This document shows, one piece after another, positions 34,342 through 44,966 of a stretch of DNA of 64,000 nt. The DNA lies in NCBI GenBank assembly GCA_965209015.1, contig OZ242367.1, forward strand, positions 2,480,001 through 2,544,000. Direction: 5' to 3'. This stretch comes from Bin80 sp965209015 (GTDB lineage Bacteria > Bacteroidota > Rhodothermia > Rhodothermales > Bin80). Each line of letters starts with the position of its first letter. The first letter of the stretch is position 1. A program made the translations under genes and the position numbers. The notes beneath the pieces were generated by a model. It was not told the origin of the DNA. It was given only the letters and a program-made list of their open reading frames with translations, and searched no databases.

Positions 34342-36236
34342 TAGCTGGAATGACTACAAAGACGAACCGCAGCATCTACAATCTCACTCGCCTTGAATGG
34401 TTGCCCCTGAACTTTGTTAAGTGCCCCGAAAGGCAAAAGAAAACGATCCCGTAAAATATGAACTAACTGTCCTTGGTTCAACTCAGGGACCAAGTGATAA
34501 TCAAAGCCAGATAGGATCCTCCCTAAATCGTTCGGCAGCGGATTGACGTAACGCAGTTGCACTGCACCAGCCTTTGATCCTATGGCTCCTAATCGGTCAA
34601 CCGCCGTCTTGATCGCTCCGCTGGTAGATCCCCAGCCGATAATGAGTAGATCTCCTTCAGAATCCCCATAAACTTCGGTTGGCTTGATAAAATCGGCAAC
34701 CTTCTGTACTTTACTTGCACGGAGGTTGGTCATGAATTGATGGTTCTCTGGATCATAGGAAACCGATCCGGTTTCATGCTCTTTTTCAAGTCCTCCCAAC
34801 CGATGCTCTAGACCCGGTGTACCAGGCTTAGCCCAAGGTCGGGCGAGCGTATCTTCTTGGCGTACGTACGGGAAAAAAGTGTCTTTACCGTCCACTTTGC
34901 GATTGGGCTTCGCTGCGAAAGAGATTGAAAAGTCATCCAGATCTCCAGAAGATGGGATCCGCCAAGGCTCTGAGCCATTCGCTACATACCCGTCGGCCAG
35001 CAATATGACCGGCGTCATGTGGCGTATCGCCACTCGGCAGGCTTCATAGGCTGCATGAAAGCAATCACCAGGTGTGGATGCTGCAATAATTGGTAAGGGT
35101 GCTTCCCCATTGCGACCATGCATGGCCTGCAGAAGATCACTTTGCTCTGTCTTGGTTGGAAGTCCAGTAGATGGACCACCCCGCTGCACATTAATGATCA
35201 CCATGGGTAGTTCCATCATCACCGCTAAGCCGATGCCCTCTGCCTTGAGGGTGAGCCCGGGGCCGCTGGTCGCGCAGACGCCAAGATTTCCACCAAAGCT
35301 GGCACCAATCGTTGCACCGATGGCAGCGATTTCATCTTCCGCCTGAAATGTTTTGACACCAAAGTTCTTGTGCCGACTCAGGGAGTGAAGCAAATCCGAG
35401 GCTGGAGTAATGGGATAGCTACTGTAAAATAGATCCAGCTTGCTTTGATCACTGGCTGCGACCAGTCCCAGAGCAAGAGATTCAACTCCGCGGATGGCAC
35501 GATAAATTCCAGGTGCAAGCTGCGCGGGAGCGACCTCATACTGTACAATAAAATCCTCTGTAGTTTCACCATAGTGGAACCCTTTCTTCAACACATGAGT
35601 GTTCGCTTTAAGAATTTCTGGACGGCTGGCAAATTTCTGGGCTAACCAATCCAGTGCAGGTTCAAGCGGACGGGAATAAAGCCATAGCGTCAACCCCAGC
35701 GCAAACATATTTTTGCTACGATCAACAATTTTCTTATCAAGACCAAAATCTTTCAATGTCTCCTCGGTCATCCGCGAAACCTCAACTGTGAAGACCTGAT
35801 AATCTTTCAATAACTTTTCGTCCATGAGCGGGTTAGTTTCCCCATAGCCGGCAAGTCTGAGATTATGAGGCTTAAAGGCATTCTCATTGATCAGAATTGC
35901 GCCGCCCCGCCGGACTCTTGACAAGTTAACCTTTAATGCGGCCGGGTTCATTGCTACAAGTAAGTCAACTTCGTCACCCGGTGTCCGAACGTTGACCGAA
36001 CCAAAGTGTAATTGATAGCCACTCACGCCGTAAGTTGTACCCGCTGGGGCCCGAATCTCCGCTGGAAAATCTGGTAATGTCGCAAGGTCATTCTGCGCGA
36101 ATGCAGTTGCCAACGTAAATTGGGACCCCGTTAACTGCATACCATCTCCCGAATCTCCGGCAAAAAGTACCGTAGCCTCACTGAGAGACTCTATCGGCTT
36201 GATGTCCGTGACCGTATCAATGGTTTCCTTATCCAT
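34341..36236 (-). CDS. korA: 2-oxoacid:ferredoxin oxidoreductase alpha subunit, gamma-alpha fusion
   Basis: About 631 residues. The N-terminal third is the gamma domain (VLFAGDSGDGMQLTGSQFT, PAGTTYGVSGYQLHFGS), fused to the alpha domain (YPITPASDLLHSLSRH, FQAEDEIAAIGATIGASFGG, TSGPGLTLKAEGIG). This domain order is standard for the two-subunit enzymes. I chose the ATG at 36236; the longer TTG start at 36266 adds ten unlikely residues. With korB it forms a likely heterotetramer used in the TCA cycle or its reductive direction. Confidence 0.93.
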   Translation of the reverse strand: MDKETIDTVTDIKPIESLSEATVLFAGDSGDGMQLTGSQFTLATAFAQNDLATLPDFPAEIRAPAGTTYGVSGYQLHFGSVNVRTPGDEVDLLVAMNPAALKVNLSRVRRGGAILINENAFKPHNLRLAGYGETNPLMDEKLLKDYQVFTVEVSRMTEETLKDFGLDKKIVDRSKNMFALGLTLWLYSRPLEPALDWLAQKFASRPEILKANTHVLKKGFHYGETTEDFIVQYEVAPAQLAPGIYRAIRGVESLALGLVAASDQSKLDLFYSSYPITPASDLLHSLSRHKNFGVKTFQAEDEIAAIGATIGASFGGNLGVCATSGPGLTLKAEGIGLAVMMELPMVIINVQRGGPSTGLPTKTEQSDLLQAMHGRNGEAPLPIIAASTPGDCFHAAYEACRVAIRHMTPVILLADGYVANGSEPWRIPSSGDLDDFSISFAAKPNRKVDGKDTFFPYVRQEDTLARPWAKPGTPGLEHRLGGLEKEHETGSVSYDPENHQFMTNLRASKVQKVADFIKPTEVYGDSEGDLLIIGWGSTSGAIKTAVDRLGAIGSKAGAVQLRYVNPLPNDLGRILSGFDYHLVPELNQGQLVHILRDRFLLPFGALNKVQGQPFKASEIVDAAVRLCSHSS

Positions 36237-36359
36237 AAAACAAAAACGTTGATCCGAAAATTTCAACTATACGCTTTAATTCAACTGCTGGTTATTCAGC
36301 GGGTTGCCTGCTTCGCGAACAAGTGATCCATCATGTTGTAACTACTTCCGATTATAATA

Positions 36360-36743
36360 ATGATACGATATTCCGCTCTTACCAAGAATATTACTGTTAC
36401 CGTTATGCCCGTTTACCTTGATGGCGAATCAAGTTACATGGAGCATCGATTTGTATTTGCCTATTTCATCACAATTACCAACGAGGGTCGGAGCCCCGTC
36501 CGACTACGCAGAAGATTCTGGATGATTAAAGAAGAAAATGGAAAGTCTTCAGAGGTGGAAGGAGAAGGCGTAGTTGGTGAGCAACCGCTGATCCATCCTG
36601 GAAGAAGTCATCGCTACAATAGCTTTTGTATTCTCAATACTCCCCGTGGATCTATGGAAGGACATTATACAATGGAAGATGTTAATGGAGAACAATTCCC
36701 TGCATCCATCCCCAGATTTAACCTAAGAGCTATGGCGAACTAG
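36360..36743 (+). CDS. apaG: ApaG family protein
   Basis: 127 residues forming the ApaG beta-sandwich: ITVTVMPVYLDGES, FAYFITITNEGRSPVRLRRRFW, VEGEGVVGEQPLIHPG, FCILNTPRGSMEGHYTM. ApaG proteins are linked to Ap4A or divalent cation related phenotypes in enterobacteria, but the biochemical role is not settled. The stop overlaps the convergent isomerase-like gene by four bases (CTAG). Confidence 0.9.
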   Translation: MIRYSALTKNITVTVMPVYLDGESSYMEHRFVFAYFITITNEGRSPVRLRRRFWMIKEENGKSSEVEGEGVVGEQPLIHPGRSHRYNSFCILNTPRGSMEGHYTMEDVNGEQFPASIPRFNLRAMAN

Positions 36744-37900
36744 CCCCGCAAAGTGGACAACGTCTCATGGATTGGAGGAAGAACAGTAGATTCGGAAGCA
36801 CGAGCACGGATCATATATGCCTCCAGGACTCCCCTATATTGATCAGGAGACTCCACCGCTTCTATAATTAGTTCATGGTCTAGACTGTTGACCCGATCAC
36901 AAGCGGCGCGCAGTGCATCCATGGAAATCTTCAAAGCTATATCCACTGGCATGCGCTCAGGGTTAATGTCAAGACCATACCAGCCACAGTACCCATGCAT
37001 CTTGAGTATGTAAAGCCCCGCTTCCATTTGCTCTGGTGAGATCAGTCCTACATTTAGATCTTGATCATAATTCCCTAACGGCTGACTATTCCAGTGAGTG
37101 TGGGCGAGCCGTCCCTCAGAGAGTGGCCAACTTAGAGCATAGGCAAGATCCTCATACCCCATGAGGAGATGACCAATCTCTGGATTCATACAGACCAATT
37201 TATGACCATCCTCCAACAATCTTCGATTCTCCTTGTGCTTCAGCATCCCTTCTACCAGTTGCCCAAGTAGAATACCCTCCGGAGTCAGACTGTAAAGAAT
37301 GCGTCCCCTGGGCTCATAGGGCTTCGGCTCAAAGGCAATTCTGGATCCAGGGGCAGCGTCCAACGCCTCAGCCAGTCCCTCAGCAAACCTTCGGCGCATG
37401 TACGCCATATTCACGCCAAACGGATTTTCAAAACCATCAATCCCCGGCCAAACAACAGAAAAATCACATCCTAATTCCTGACCTAAGCGCAAAGAACGAG
37501 CGGTCCGATCAATTGCGATCTGACGTACCCCATCGTCGGGGTTAGAGAGAGAGCCAAACTCAAAATCCACATCATAAAACAACAGTGGTATCACAGTTAA
37601 CAATCGAATCCCCGTATCCCGAATAAAATCTTTCCACATCCCAAGATTATCTTCGTTGATCTCATTAGGATAATGGGCTTCTAATGCTTCAAGTCCATAA
37701 TCTTTGAGAGATGCGGCGATTTCCAAACGAGCTTCAATTGATTCATCCGGCTTGTATTTTGCATGAAACCTTGAGTCTGCTGGCGAAAAGAACCAGATTC
37801 CTGCCGAAAACTTTGGCTCTAATTCAAACGAATTAAGATGCGTGATCAACTCTTCTCCAATTTGAAGATTCGCCTGATTGCGTAAATCAAGAAGATGCAT
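36740..37900 (-). CDS. xylose-isomerase-like TIM-barrel protein
   Basis: 386 residues of the AP endonuclease 2/xylose isomerase fold. Candidate metal ligands are seen in order: IAFEPKPYEPRGR (Glu), NPEIGHLL (Glu, His), LAHTHWNSQ (His) and WYGLDINPERMP (Asp). EPKPxEPRG is a strong xylose-isomerase-like signature, though the N-terminal half differs from classic XylA, so it may be a sugar isomerase of another specificity, such as L-rhamnose or D-xylose type. No sugar transporter or kinase is adjacent. Convergent with apaG. Confidence 0.75.
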   Translation of the reverse strand: MHLLDLRNQANLQIGEELITHLNSFELEPKFSAGIWFFSPADSRFHAKYKPDESIEARLEIAASLKDYGLEALEAHYPNEINEDNLGMWKDFIRDTGIRLLTVIPLLFYDVDFEFGSLSNPDDGVRQIAIDRTARSLRLGQELGCDFSVVWPGIDGFENPFGVNMAYMRRRFAEGLAEALDAAPGSRIAFEPKPYEPRGRILYSLTPEGILLGQLVEGMLKHKENRRLLEDGHKLVCMNPEIGHLLMGYEDLAYALSWPLSEGRLAHTHWNSQPLGNYDQDLNVGLISPEQMEAGLYILKMHGYCGWYGLDINPERMPVDIALKISMDALRAACDRVNSLDHELIIEAVESPDQYRGVLEAYMIRARASESTVLPPIHETLSTLRG

Positions 37901-38299
37901 CCGTACAAAAATTAATTCCGTGGTCCCAAATTGAGTTTGGATGGGTACTTGATCTACGATCCCGAGGGATTGGTGTTGCCGGTATCAGAAGAACCAATGC
38001 TCCCCCACATGATTATCTCACACTCCTTGATACTCTCCGGTAGACTGTGAGTTATGGCGCTTACTTTGTCTTGAAGTTTATCGTTTTGAATAATCCATTA
38101 TGTTAAACAAATAGCCATAATCCCCAAAGTACGGTCGTAGCCTCTTTGATTAGGGTACATTATCGGTAAAATCTGTGTTGGTTCAAGAATAAATAGGGCT
38201 TCCCCTGACTTATACTTAATGTCAACAAAGAATTAGGAGATTTTATACCCATTGTGTTACTTTCGATCTCATTCCATGAACAATCCTCAACCTCTATGG
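37901..38299. other. intergenic, no gene recognised
   Basis: Upstream region of the isomerase-like gene and downstream region of the large lipoprotein gene. No supported frame or hairpin. Confidence 0.4.
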
Positions 38300-41200
38300 T
38301 CAATCCTTTTCGTCTAAAAAGACAAGCCCTCTGGCATGATATTCAGGTGTCACATATCTTGTATGATAGTCCAACCAATCTGACGAATGGCGCTGATATA
38401 CTGGATCATCCTCTAATCGGGCTAGTGGCTCATTATAGGTTGGATCTCCGTGAGAGGGAAGTGGTCTCAGAGTCCTCGAGAAAGTTGTATTATAGTCTCC
38501 ATCTTTGACCCAGCCATCCCCGATCAGGACAAAATCTCTGACCTGATCTGCGGAGACTGAGTCCATTGCCGTAAATTGAAGAGTCATTTCGTCTCCTGCA
38601 TTCATAATCACATAGCGGTCATCAACCTCTTTCAAGAGAGGCCGAACATCCCCAAAACGCGTATAGTACCCTTCAAGATCACGCCAAATCTGAGCGGTCC
38701 CACTCAAGTTGAGATACTCAGGAAGCTCTGGTGAAGAACGATTCGCTTCATTGACAACTGAAAAGCCACGATAGCGGAGATCGGCTAAAGCTGGTTGCAT
38801 ATGAGTCACTTGGAACACAGAATCGTCTAGTTTTCCTGCTGTATACAGCGCATCCCAGTAGATTTCCATGTTTGTGTGTAATCGGATACGCTGTGAATCC
38901 GAATCTCTTACCACCGGCATTAAATCAATCAAAACTGTTTTGGACTTTCCACTGGGGAATCCAAGATTTGGATGCACCGTTTCCCAAGAACCATCGGCTA
39001 ACTGGGCATCTACGCGCAACCCGCTGGGCGGGGAATGATTTCCTTGGCTGATTGCTACATTAATTGAACTGTCTGTTGGTCGAATCCACCCTCTTGCAAT
39101 GAGCCAAGCATCTTGAGGAGTCTCATGGCTGATTTCTATTTCAAGGTAATGGGGCCTAGTGATTCCTTGATAATCTCCGCGCCCGAAGTAGTCCGCATAC
39201 TTATCGTCCTGATTCTGAACAGTTGCCAACAGATCCTCTCCACGATCACTCCACGCACCGGTCACAGGAATTAATTTCGTAGTTGCATGAATTTTTAACT
39301 CTGGCGGCGGAAAGGCAAATCGCTCGTCAACAAAAATCTCTGTCCCAGCTGGGTGATCCACAACTATCATAGATACATGATCGAAAAAATGAGTTTCCCA
39401 CAATTCAGCTGTAATTCGAACGTCATAAAACCCATCTCGAGGTTGGAGTTGGGCGGCTCGGATTTTCACCCAGTCTTCAGTTGTCATGATCCCCGCGGTT
39501 TCCTGGGCATTAATCCGAAGTCCTAACGGAGAGCGCCAGATAAAATCGGTGACAAACGTCATACCCTCACCATCCCAAGTAAAGAGCCATGGACATGACC
39601 CTTTCAAACGCTGAGTTGCATTCACAATTTCGTCGGAGAGTAGATCAAACTCAGCTTGTACAGATCCATTGGGCCATGTAATCCGTGCGACATCTGCGAG
39701 TGACTGCGTCCCAAGACCAAAGTGTACAATCGGTTGAGTAATCGGCTGCTTTTGATACAATAGTCCTGCGCGAATCTCGACCTCACCGCCAATTCCAAAC
39801 GAATTGATGCGTTGGTCCCCAACCGCCTGTGCTGCACGGGGTTGAATCTGTTTCCAATGGTACCCTTTCGTCGTAGATATTCCGTATCGAGCGGGTTGCC
39901 TATTCGCATCCAATCCGATCAGATCCAGCCGCCCGGCAAATCTCGTGGCACTCAGTGCATACGTTTCCAGATCAATGAGAGTTTCCTGAGGATAAAACGC
40001 ATAATCTTCATCTTGCAAGAAAATATGGGTTTGATCCTTTGCGGTCAAAATCAGATCTACTCCACCGTTATTATCGAGATCTCCAACCATGAGTTGCGTT
40101 TCAGGGATATTCAAAGCTCCTCCCACAAGTTCCTGTATTGTTGAATTAATCCCAAAGTTGATCCGAAGAATCTGGCCTGTTTCTGTAAGGGCTAATAGTT
40201 CTATTCTGCCATCACTGTCGCTATCGGAAACAACCAGATCCAAAAAGGTCATATTTTCGTCAGGAGACTGCATAGGTATAAACCTACCCTGCCGCTCATT
40301 GGCCAACACAACTAATCTTCCCTGCATATCCAGTAGTACAGCATCTGGATCTCCGTCTTGATCAAGATCGGCCCAAGAGAAGGCTTGAATCCCAGAGTTC
40401 AATGAAAACCAGTCTGCTGTCTCAAATGTACCATCCCCATTATTGCGAAGTGTCAGGAGCCCTGTTTCGGCATCGTTGAGAATTAGATCAATATCCCCCT
40501 CCAGATCAATATCTGCGGCCCAAACCCCAGTATAAGCTGCGCCGGTGATTGTCTCATTGAGATTCAAATTCGCAGTATCATCTATGAACTGCTCAAGAGA
40601 ATCTTGGCGGAGAGCTAGCATACCCTCGGTTCCGGCTAACACTAGATCTGTTCTAAAATCGAAATTATAATCGATCCCTACGCCCGCATCAGGTCCGCGA
40701 AGTCCAGGAGCTCTCCAGGCTTCATTACGGAGTGTCCTAAGAGAATCAGTTCCAGCAAAAAAAATTGCTGGGAGCGAGGTATTGCCCAATGCAATGGCAG
40801 AAATCCAACCCTGAGGTTTACTCTCGGGAGCGAGGGGACTATCCGTAATGATTTGGAGCGAGTCATCTCTCATTGCGGGAGCGGAAGCGGCATTTTCAAG
40901 TACGATAAAACGTGTGATTGGATCCCCTACTCTCTCAGATAATACCCGTACCTCTGCCAAATCTTGACGAAAAAGGGGCACGCTCAGTAAGATGTTACGC
41001 AGAAATGCCAGTTGGATTTCTGTATCCTCTATTTGAGTGGATTCCCTAAGGAGTTCGATCTGCTCATTCACATTGGCATCCCGGATGTGAGCACTTAAAT
41101 CATCCAGTAGTCTGGTATCTAAGTTACCAAGTGTGACGGATTGCTCTATCCGCCTGAGCAAAACGACGGTATTGTCTGGGACAGAGCCAATGAGTTGGTT

Positions 41201-41674
41201 CATGATTGATCTACCCTTTTGCGAATCCTCTGGAAGTAATTCAACGAGTTCAAAGAGTGCACGAGTATTCAAAGAATCAAATAGAACGGCTTTTTGGAGA
41301 TAATTCAGTTGCGATGATTTATCCCCCATGAGCCCAGCATGTGCAGCAGCAAGGGAAAGAAGTTCGCTGTTCGTTGAATCAAGTTGCAGGGCAACCCTGA
41401 GATTCTCCTCAGCAATATCCAGTTCATTTCTTCGCATTGCCATGAGAGCTAAATTAGCCCAGGCAGCTGGTTCCTCTGGAGCAAGTTCCGTCACTAATGT
41501 TAGCTTGGCATTCGCCCGTAAATCTTCTCCCACCTCCATTGCAGATACTCCTGCATAGAACGCACTGGCGACTGTGGTATATTCCTCAGATCCTGGTTCA
41601 GGACCTCTTGAACTTCCACACCCAAGTCCTGTAAGTAACAGAGTGATCACTAATGGAGTTTTCTTGACACACAT
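38300..41674 (-). CDS. large lipoprotein with TPR, FG-GAP/VCBS and UnbV-like domains
   Basis: About 1124 residues. The start at 41674 gives a signal peptide ending LLTGLGC, a good lipobox. TPR-like helices occupy about residues 30-220 (AWANLALMAMRRNELDIAEE, then NLRVALQLDSTN). FG-GAP/VCBS repeats follow (WAADIDLEGDIDLILND, WADLDQDGDPDAVLLD, MVGDLDNNGGVDLILTA), with Asp-rich calcium-binding loops. Then comes an ASPIC/UnbV-like segment (IVHFGLGTQSLADVARITWP) and a 400-residue C-terminal part of unknown function. The combination is common in Bacteroidota, Acidobacteriota and Planctomycetota surface proteins. Monocistronic, role unknown; possibly surface glycan or protein binding. Confidence 0.82.
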   Translation of the reverse strand: MCVKKTPLVITLLLTGLGCGSSRGPEPGSEEYTTVASAFYAGVSAMEVGEDLRANAKLTLVTELAPEEPAAWANLALMAMRRNELDIAEENLRVALQLDSTNSELLSLAAAHAGLMGDKSSQLNYLQKAVLFDSLNTRALFELVELLPEDSQKGRSIMNQLIGSVPDNTVVLLRRIEQSVTLGNLDTRLLDDLSAHIRDANVNEQIELLRESTQIEDTEIQLAFLRNILLSVPLFRQDLAEVRVLSERVGDPITRFIVLENAASAPAMRDDSLQIITDSPLAPESKPQGWISAIALGNTSLPAIFFAGTDSLRTLRNEAWRAPGLRGPDAGVGIDYNFDFRTDLVLAGTEGMLALRQDSLEQFIDDTANLNLNETITGAAYTGVWAADIDLEGDIDLILNDAETGLLTLRNNGDGTFETADWFSLNSGIQAFSWADLDQDGDPDAVLLDMQGRLVVLANERQGRFIPMQSPDENMTFLDLVVSDSDSDGRIELLALTETGQILRINFGINSTIQELVGGALNIPETQLMVGDLDNNGGVDLILTAKDQTHIFLQDEDYAFYPQETLIDLETYALSATRFAGRLDLIGLDANRQPARYGISTTKGYHWKQIQPRAAQAVGDQRINSFGIGGEVEIRAGLLYQKQPITQPIVHFGLGTQSLADVARITWPNGSVQAEFDLLSDEIVNATQRLKGSCPWLFTWDGEGMTFVTDFIWRSPLGLRINAQETAGIMTTEDWVKIRAAQLQPRDGFYDVRITAELWETHFFDHVSMIVVDHPAGTEIFVDERFAFPPPELKIHATTKLIPVTGAWSDRGEDLLATVQNQDDKYADYFGRGDYQGITRPHYLEIEISHETPQDAWLIARGWIRPTDSSINVAISQGNHSPPSGLRVDAQLADGSWETVHPNLGFPSGKSKTVLIDLMPVVRDSDSQRIRLHTNMEIYWDALYTAGKLDDSVFQVTHMQPALADLRYRGFSVVNEANRSSPELPEYLNLSGTAQIWRDLEGYYTRFGDVRPLLKEVDDRYVIMNAGDEMTLQFTAMDSVSADQVRDFVLIGDGWVKDGDYNTTFSRTLRPLPSHGDPTYNEPLARLEDDPVYQRHSSDWLDYHTRYVTPEYHARGLVFLDEKD

Positions 41675-42660
41675 TATGTATGATTTTTTATGTAGTTTGA
41701 GTCTAACTTGACACAATTAGACACGACAAAGAAAGTGACCTTCAAATAACCTACACTATATAGATATAGATCCAGTTTCACTGGAGGGTAAGTTAATAGA
41801 TCTCTAAAATTAAGAACAGACTCGCTATCTTCAAATTATTCAAATTTTTGTACAAAGATCTGATTAAGTTTGAAAAATATATCTTGAATCTTGTTCCGAA
41901 GATTTATGTAGATAGATAGGCCCTACCCAAGCCCCATCCGCGAGACTTCATTCCCAGTTTCGACTTCATACTAAATACTTAGCCTCTACTTACCAGTTTA
42001 TTGTGGTGTGCCGGTGCGGTAAGACGTTATCAGATCTGTAAATCAGATGAGATCACAATTCTTTGGTTCATGAAAATAAAGACCATCTATTATTTGACTC
42101 AATTGCAAGTTCCTCTCTTTCGTTGATGAGTATGGATCACTCCAACAAAGCCAATCTTTACGACTATCTGAAGTGAGACTGTATTTTCAATGAAATCTTG
42201 CAGTTCATCGGTATGAACGGTATAGTGGAAATTAATCCAGAGATATCCAGACCTTCGGATATTTGTCTACCTTTCCCCGAAATGAAACCTGGCGATGTAC
42301 ATCTACATTTACGGTAACGAACGTAAGACTAACTTTTTGAGTTATGCCAAAACGAAGTATTGACCGATGTGTGATTTTGAAATTGGCTATACCTCATTGG
42401 ATAATAGTTTGATCTGTATTTGTTTGGAACGGACATTGGAGTTTAATCCAGTAAAAGATGAGGTTTCGCGAGAAAGAGGCTAACTTATATTGGCAGTGAG
42501 ATGCGGGGAAATATGGTTGTAATACGTTATTACGTCCCCACTTGTACATGATAGCCTTGCACAACGTAAGAGAATCCCAGTAAAGTTGAATTCTATTTGA
42601 AAGAGTTCGTGTCCTCGTGCCAATTCCTGATCATCTCCTAACCTTAATCAAATAATCTTC
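41675..42660. other. gene-poor 1-kb stretch, possible debris
   Basis: No frame is long enough to call. One short protein-like stretch (near 42225-42310: EINPEISRPSDICLPFPEM) ends in a stop and could be the relic of a gene. The right end must carry the merC-like promoter. Confidence 0.4.
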
Positions 42661-43038
42661 ATGACAACCAGCAGCATTACTCGCACTCCACTTGACACGA
42701 TGGGCATCGCCCTTTCAACCCTCTGCTTCATTCACTGCCTAGCCGTACCGTTCATTGCTACGGGTGTACTGGCCTGGGTGGCATCCGAATCCATTCACAT
42801 CGGTTTGACGATAGCTCTCTCAGGGATCGTCGCGTTAGTGGCGTGGCCCGGCTACCAGCGGCACCGCCGTGCTGCAGTGCCTGCCCTGCTGATGACCGGT
42901 CTTGCTTTACTCATCGTTGCAGTCCTTGTTGAGGATACGCTGGGCGAAAACGCCGAGACAAGTCTAACAGCCCTCGGCTCAGTTACCCTCGTACTTGGCC
43001 ATATTTTGAACACGCGATTTCGGAGGACATGCATGTAA
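42661..43038 (+). CDS. MerC-domain small membrane protein
   Basis: 125 residues with four predicted helices. The first helix contains LCFIHCLAVPF, with the Cys and HC pair typical of the MerC mercury-transport family. Many MerC-domain proteins occur outside mer operons, and no merA, merR or merP is present here, so mercury transport is unproven. Codon use is more GC-rich in third positions than in neighbouring genes, suggesting a different origin. It stands alone in a gene-poor region. Confidence 0.8.
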   Translation: MTTSSITRTPLDTMGIALSTLCFIHCLAVPFIATGVLAWVASESIHIGLTIALSGIVALVAWPGYQRHRRAAVPALLMTGLALLIVAVLVEDTLGENAETSLTALGSVTLVLGHILNTRFRRTCM

Positions 43039-43805
43039 CCGTATTGCCCGGAGCCCCATTTCCACAACAATATAACTGGCTTTTTTGTGACAGCAAGGTG
43101 ACATGTAGTTGTGCATGAAAATAGCTCCTGTTGAGATTCATGTTCATTGATGTTGCCCGCTTGAGTCTTTGTTTGTAGGGATATTCTTCTGGGATCAACT
43201 CATCTGGAAACACAAGATGTTCAAATAAGGAGTAGATTAGCCCCCGAAGGGGGTTGCGGTATTAAGATCCAGTCGCTCGGACTGGGCAAGACCATAACAC
43301 AGAATGCAAAATAAGGTAAGATAGGAGAGACCGACAGGTTTACGACAATACACCAGAAATTAGAAGATTTATGGCTTAAACCATAAACGTGAACAAAGAA
43401 GGCACATATTTTTAACAGTAGCCGAAATGACAAACTTACTAAATTCAAGATAGCTACTCCATGGGTAAATTCACCTTGATACACACCCATTGGCTGACAG
43501 CAGATAGCAGAATCACGAGACCAGATAAGTTAAAAGCCATGCTGAAAGTGGGCCAAAAAAGTGTATTATAAGTAACCCGTATGCATCGGCAATAAGAAAC
43601 GCTCCAGTGTCTTGTATTTGTCTCTTCAATCTCCCGACACGCATAGCTATCCCGAGATTGTTCCTCTGGTAATTGACTATCTCCTATGCTTATTCGAATC
43701 AATTAGAACAGTGTCCTAACTTCGCCAGAGATTCGTGGCTCACTCAGTTGGAGCAATAATTAACAGAAAAAATCGGTAATTCGTTCACTTAGTTTCTGAA
43801 AATAC
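43039..43805. other. intergenic with one strong short hairpin
   Basis: Mostly empty. A perfect CCCCC-GAA-GGGGG hairpin lies at 43241-43253; on the minus strand its loop is UUC(G). No T-run follows closely, so it is not a clean terminator. Overlapping minus-strand frames of 75-90 codons have no recognisable features. Confidence 0.45.
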
Positions 43806-44966
43806 ATGTTAAACATAAACAGCAATACGATCACATCTGTGCAAGAAATCCCCGTGAAAACTGTCACGCCCGTTCCAGTTGATTGGCTAATGCTTGATAG
43901 TCATAACCCCCGCCTAGTTGCGAATGATCTTGGGCGTTCCATGGAGGCGATCATTGCACACCTATACCGTGCTGAGGATCTGGGTGAATTGCTCCAGTCA
44001 ATCGCGTCAAATGGGTATATGGATATTGAACCATTTATCGTGATGAAAGAGGTAAACAAACTCACTGTACTTGAAGGTAATCGCCGCTTGGCTGCTGTCC
44101 TACTGTTCCGAGATACCGATCTGAAAAGAAAAATTCATAGAGAAATTAAAATCAATATCTCAATACCAGAAATCAGTGAAGATCACAGAAACACCCTTGA
44201 TCAAATTTCTGTTTATCGGGTTGCCGTTTGAGAAGATGCAGATGCGTTTATCGGTTTCAAACATATTAATGGAGCTGCTCGATGGAGTTCCTATGCTAAG
44301 GCCAAGTTTGCTGCTCGCTGGCATAAGAATGGTCAGCGCTCTCTTACGGCCATAGCCAATCAAATTGGAGACAGTCACTCTACAATTAAAAGGATGGTCC
44401 ACGCCATACATGTGCTTGAACAGGCACAGCTGGAGTCCATATTCGATGTGGATGACCGATCAAATCCACGTTTCAGCTTTTCACATTTATACACTGCATT
44501 GTCTCGTCCAGACTACAGAAAATTTCTTGGCCTTGAAGCCCAATGGACTCATTACGAGCCAGCACCTAATCCTGTGCCTTTGGAAAAACAGAGTTGCCTA
44601 GGAGAAGTGTTGAAGTGGATCTATGGATCAAAGCAAGATGGCCTTGATCCGGTGGTACGTTCTCAAAACCCAGATATTAAACGGCTTGGAGAGGTCTTGG
44701 AAAATACTGAGTCACTTGCAGTCCTGAGGGCATCTTCATCTCTGGACGATGCTTATAGAAGCACACAGCCAGCTGAGATGAAATTTACCGAATCCCTGAT
44801 TCGCGCCCGTTCGGAACTTCGTGAGGTATCCAGCAATCTACGAGGATTCAACGGGCATGACTCCGCACTCGTTGATATCGCAGATGATATCTCCGAAATG
44901 GCACAAGCCATCCACGGACACATGAGAAAGAAGTTACAGGGTTCCGCTACACAGGTTAATGGATAA
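43806..44966 (+). pseudogene. ParB/Srx-like DNA-binding protein with in-frame TGA
   Basis: A single frame runs from 43806 to 44966 (386 codons), interrupted by one TGA at 44229-44231. The first part has a ParB N-terminal-like domain (WLMLDSHNPRLVANDLG, LLQSIASNGYMDIEPFIVM, TVLEGNRRLAAVLLF). Directly after the stop the frame continues with EDADAFIGFKHINGAARWSS and a helix-turn-helix (LTAIANQIGDSHSTIKRMV), the standard continuation. TGA probably replaced CGA (Arg) by one transition. The second part alone (from 44394) could be translated. The 3' end overlaps the next gene by 8 bases. It is either a recent nonsense mutant or, less likely, read through. Confidence 0.75.

Noticed and set aside
43241..43253. 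C5-GAA-G5 hairpin as a terminator
   Set aside because: Neither strand has a T-run after it and it is about 200 bases beyond the nearest stop codon.
44229..44231. TGA as a selenocysteine or recoded codon
   Set aside because: No SECIS-like hairpin was seen just downstream, the family expects Arg and not Cys here, and TGA ends many genes in this window.
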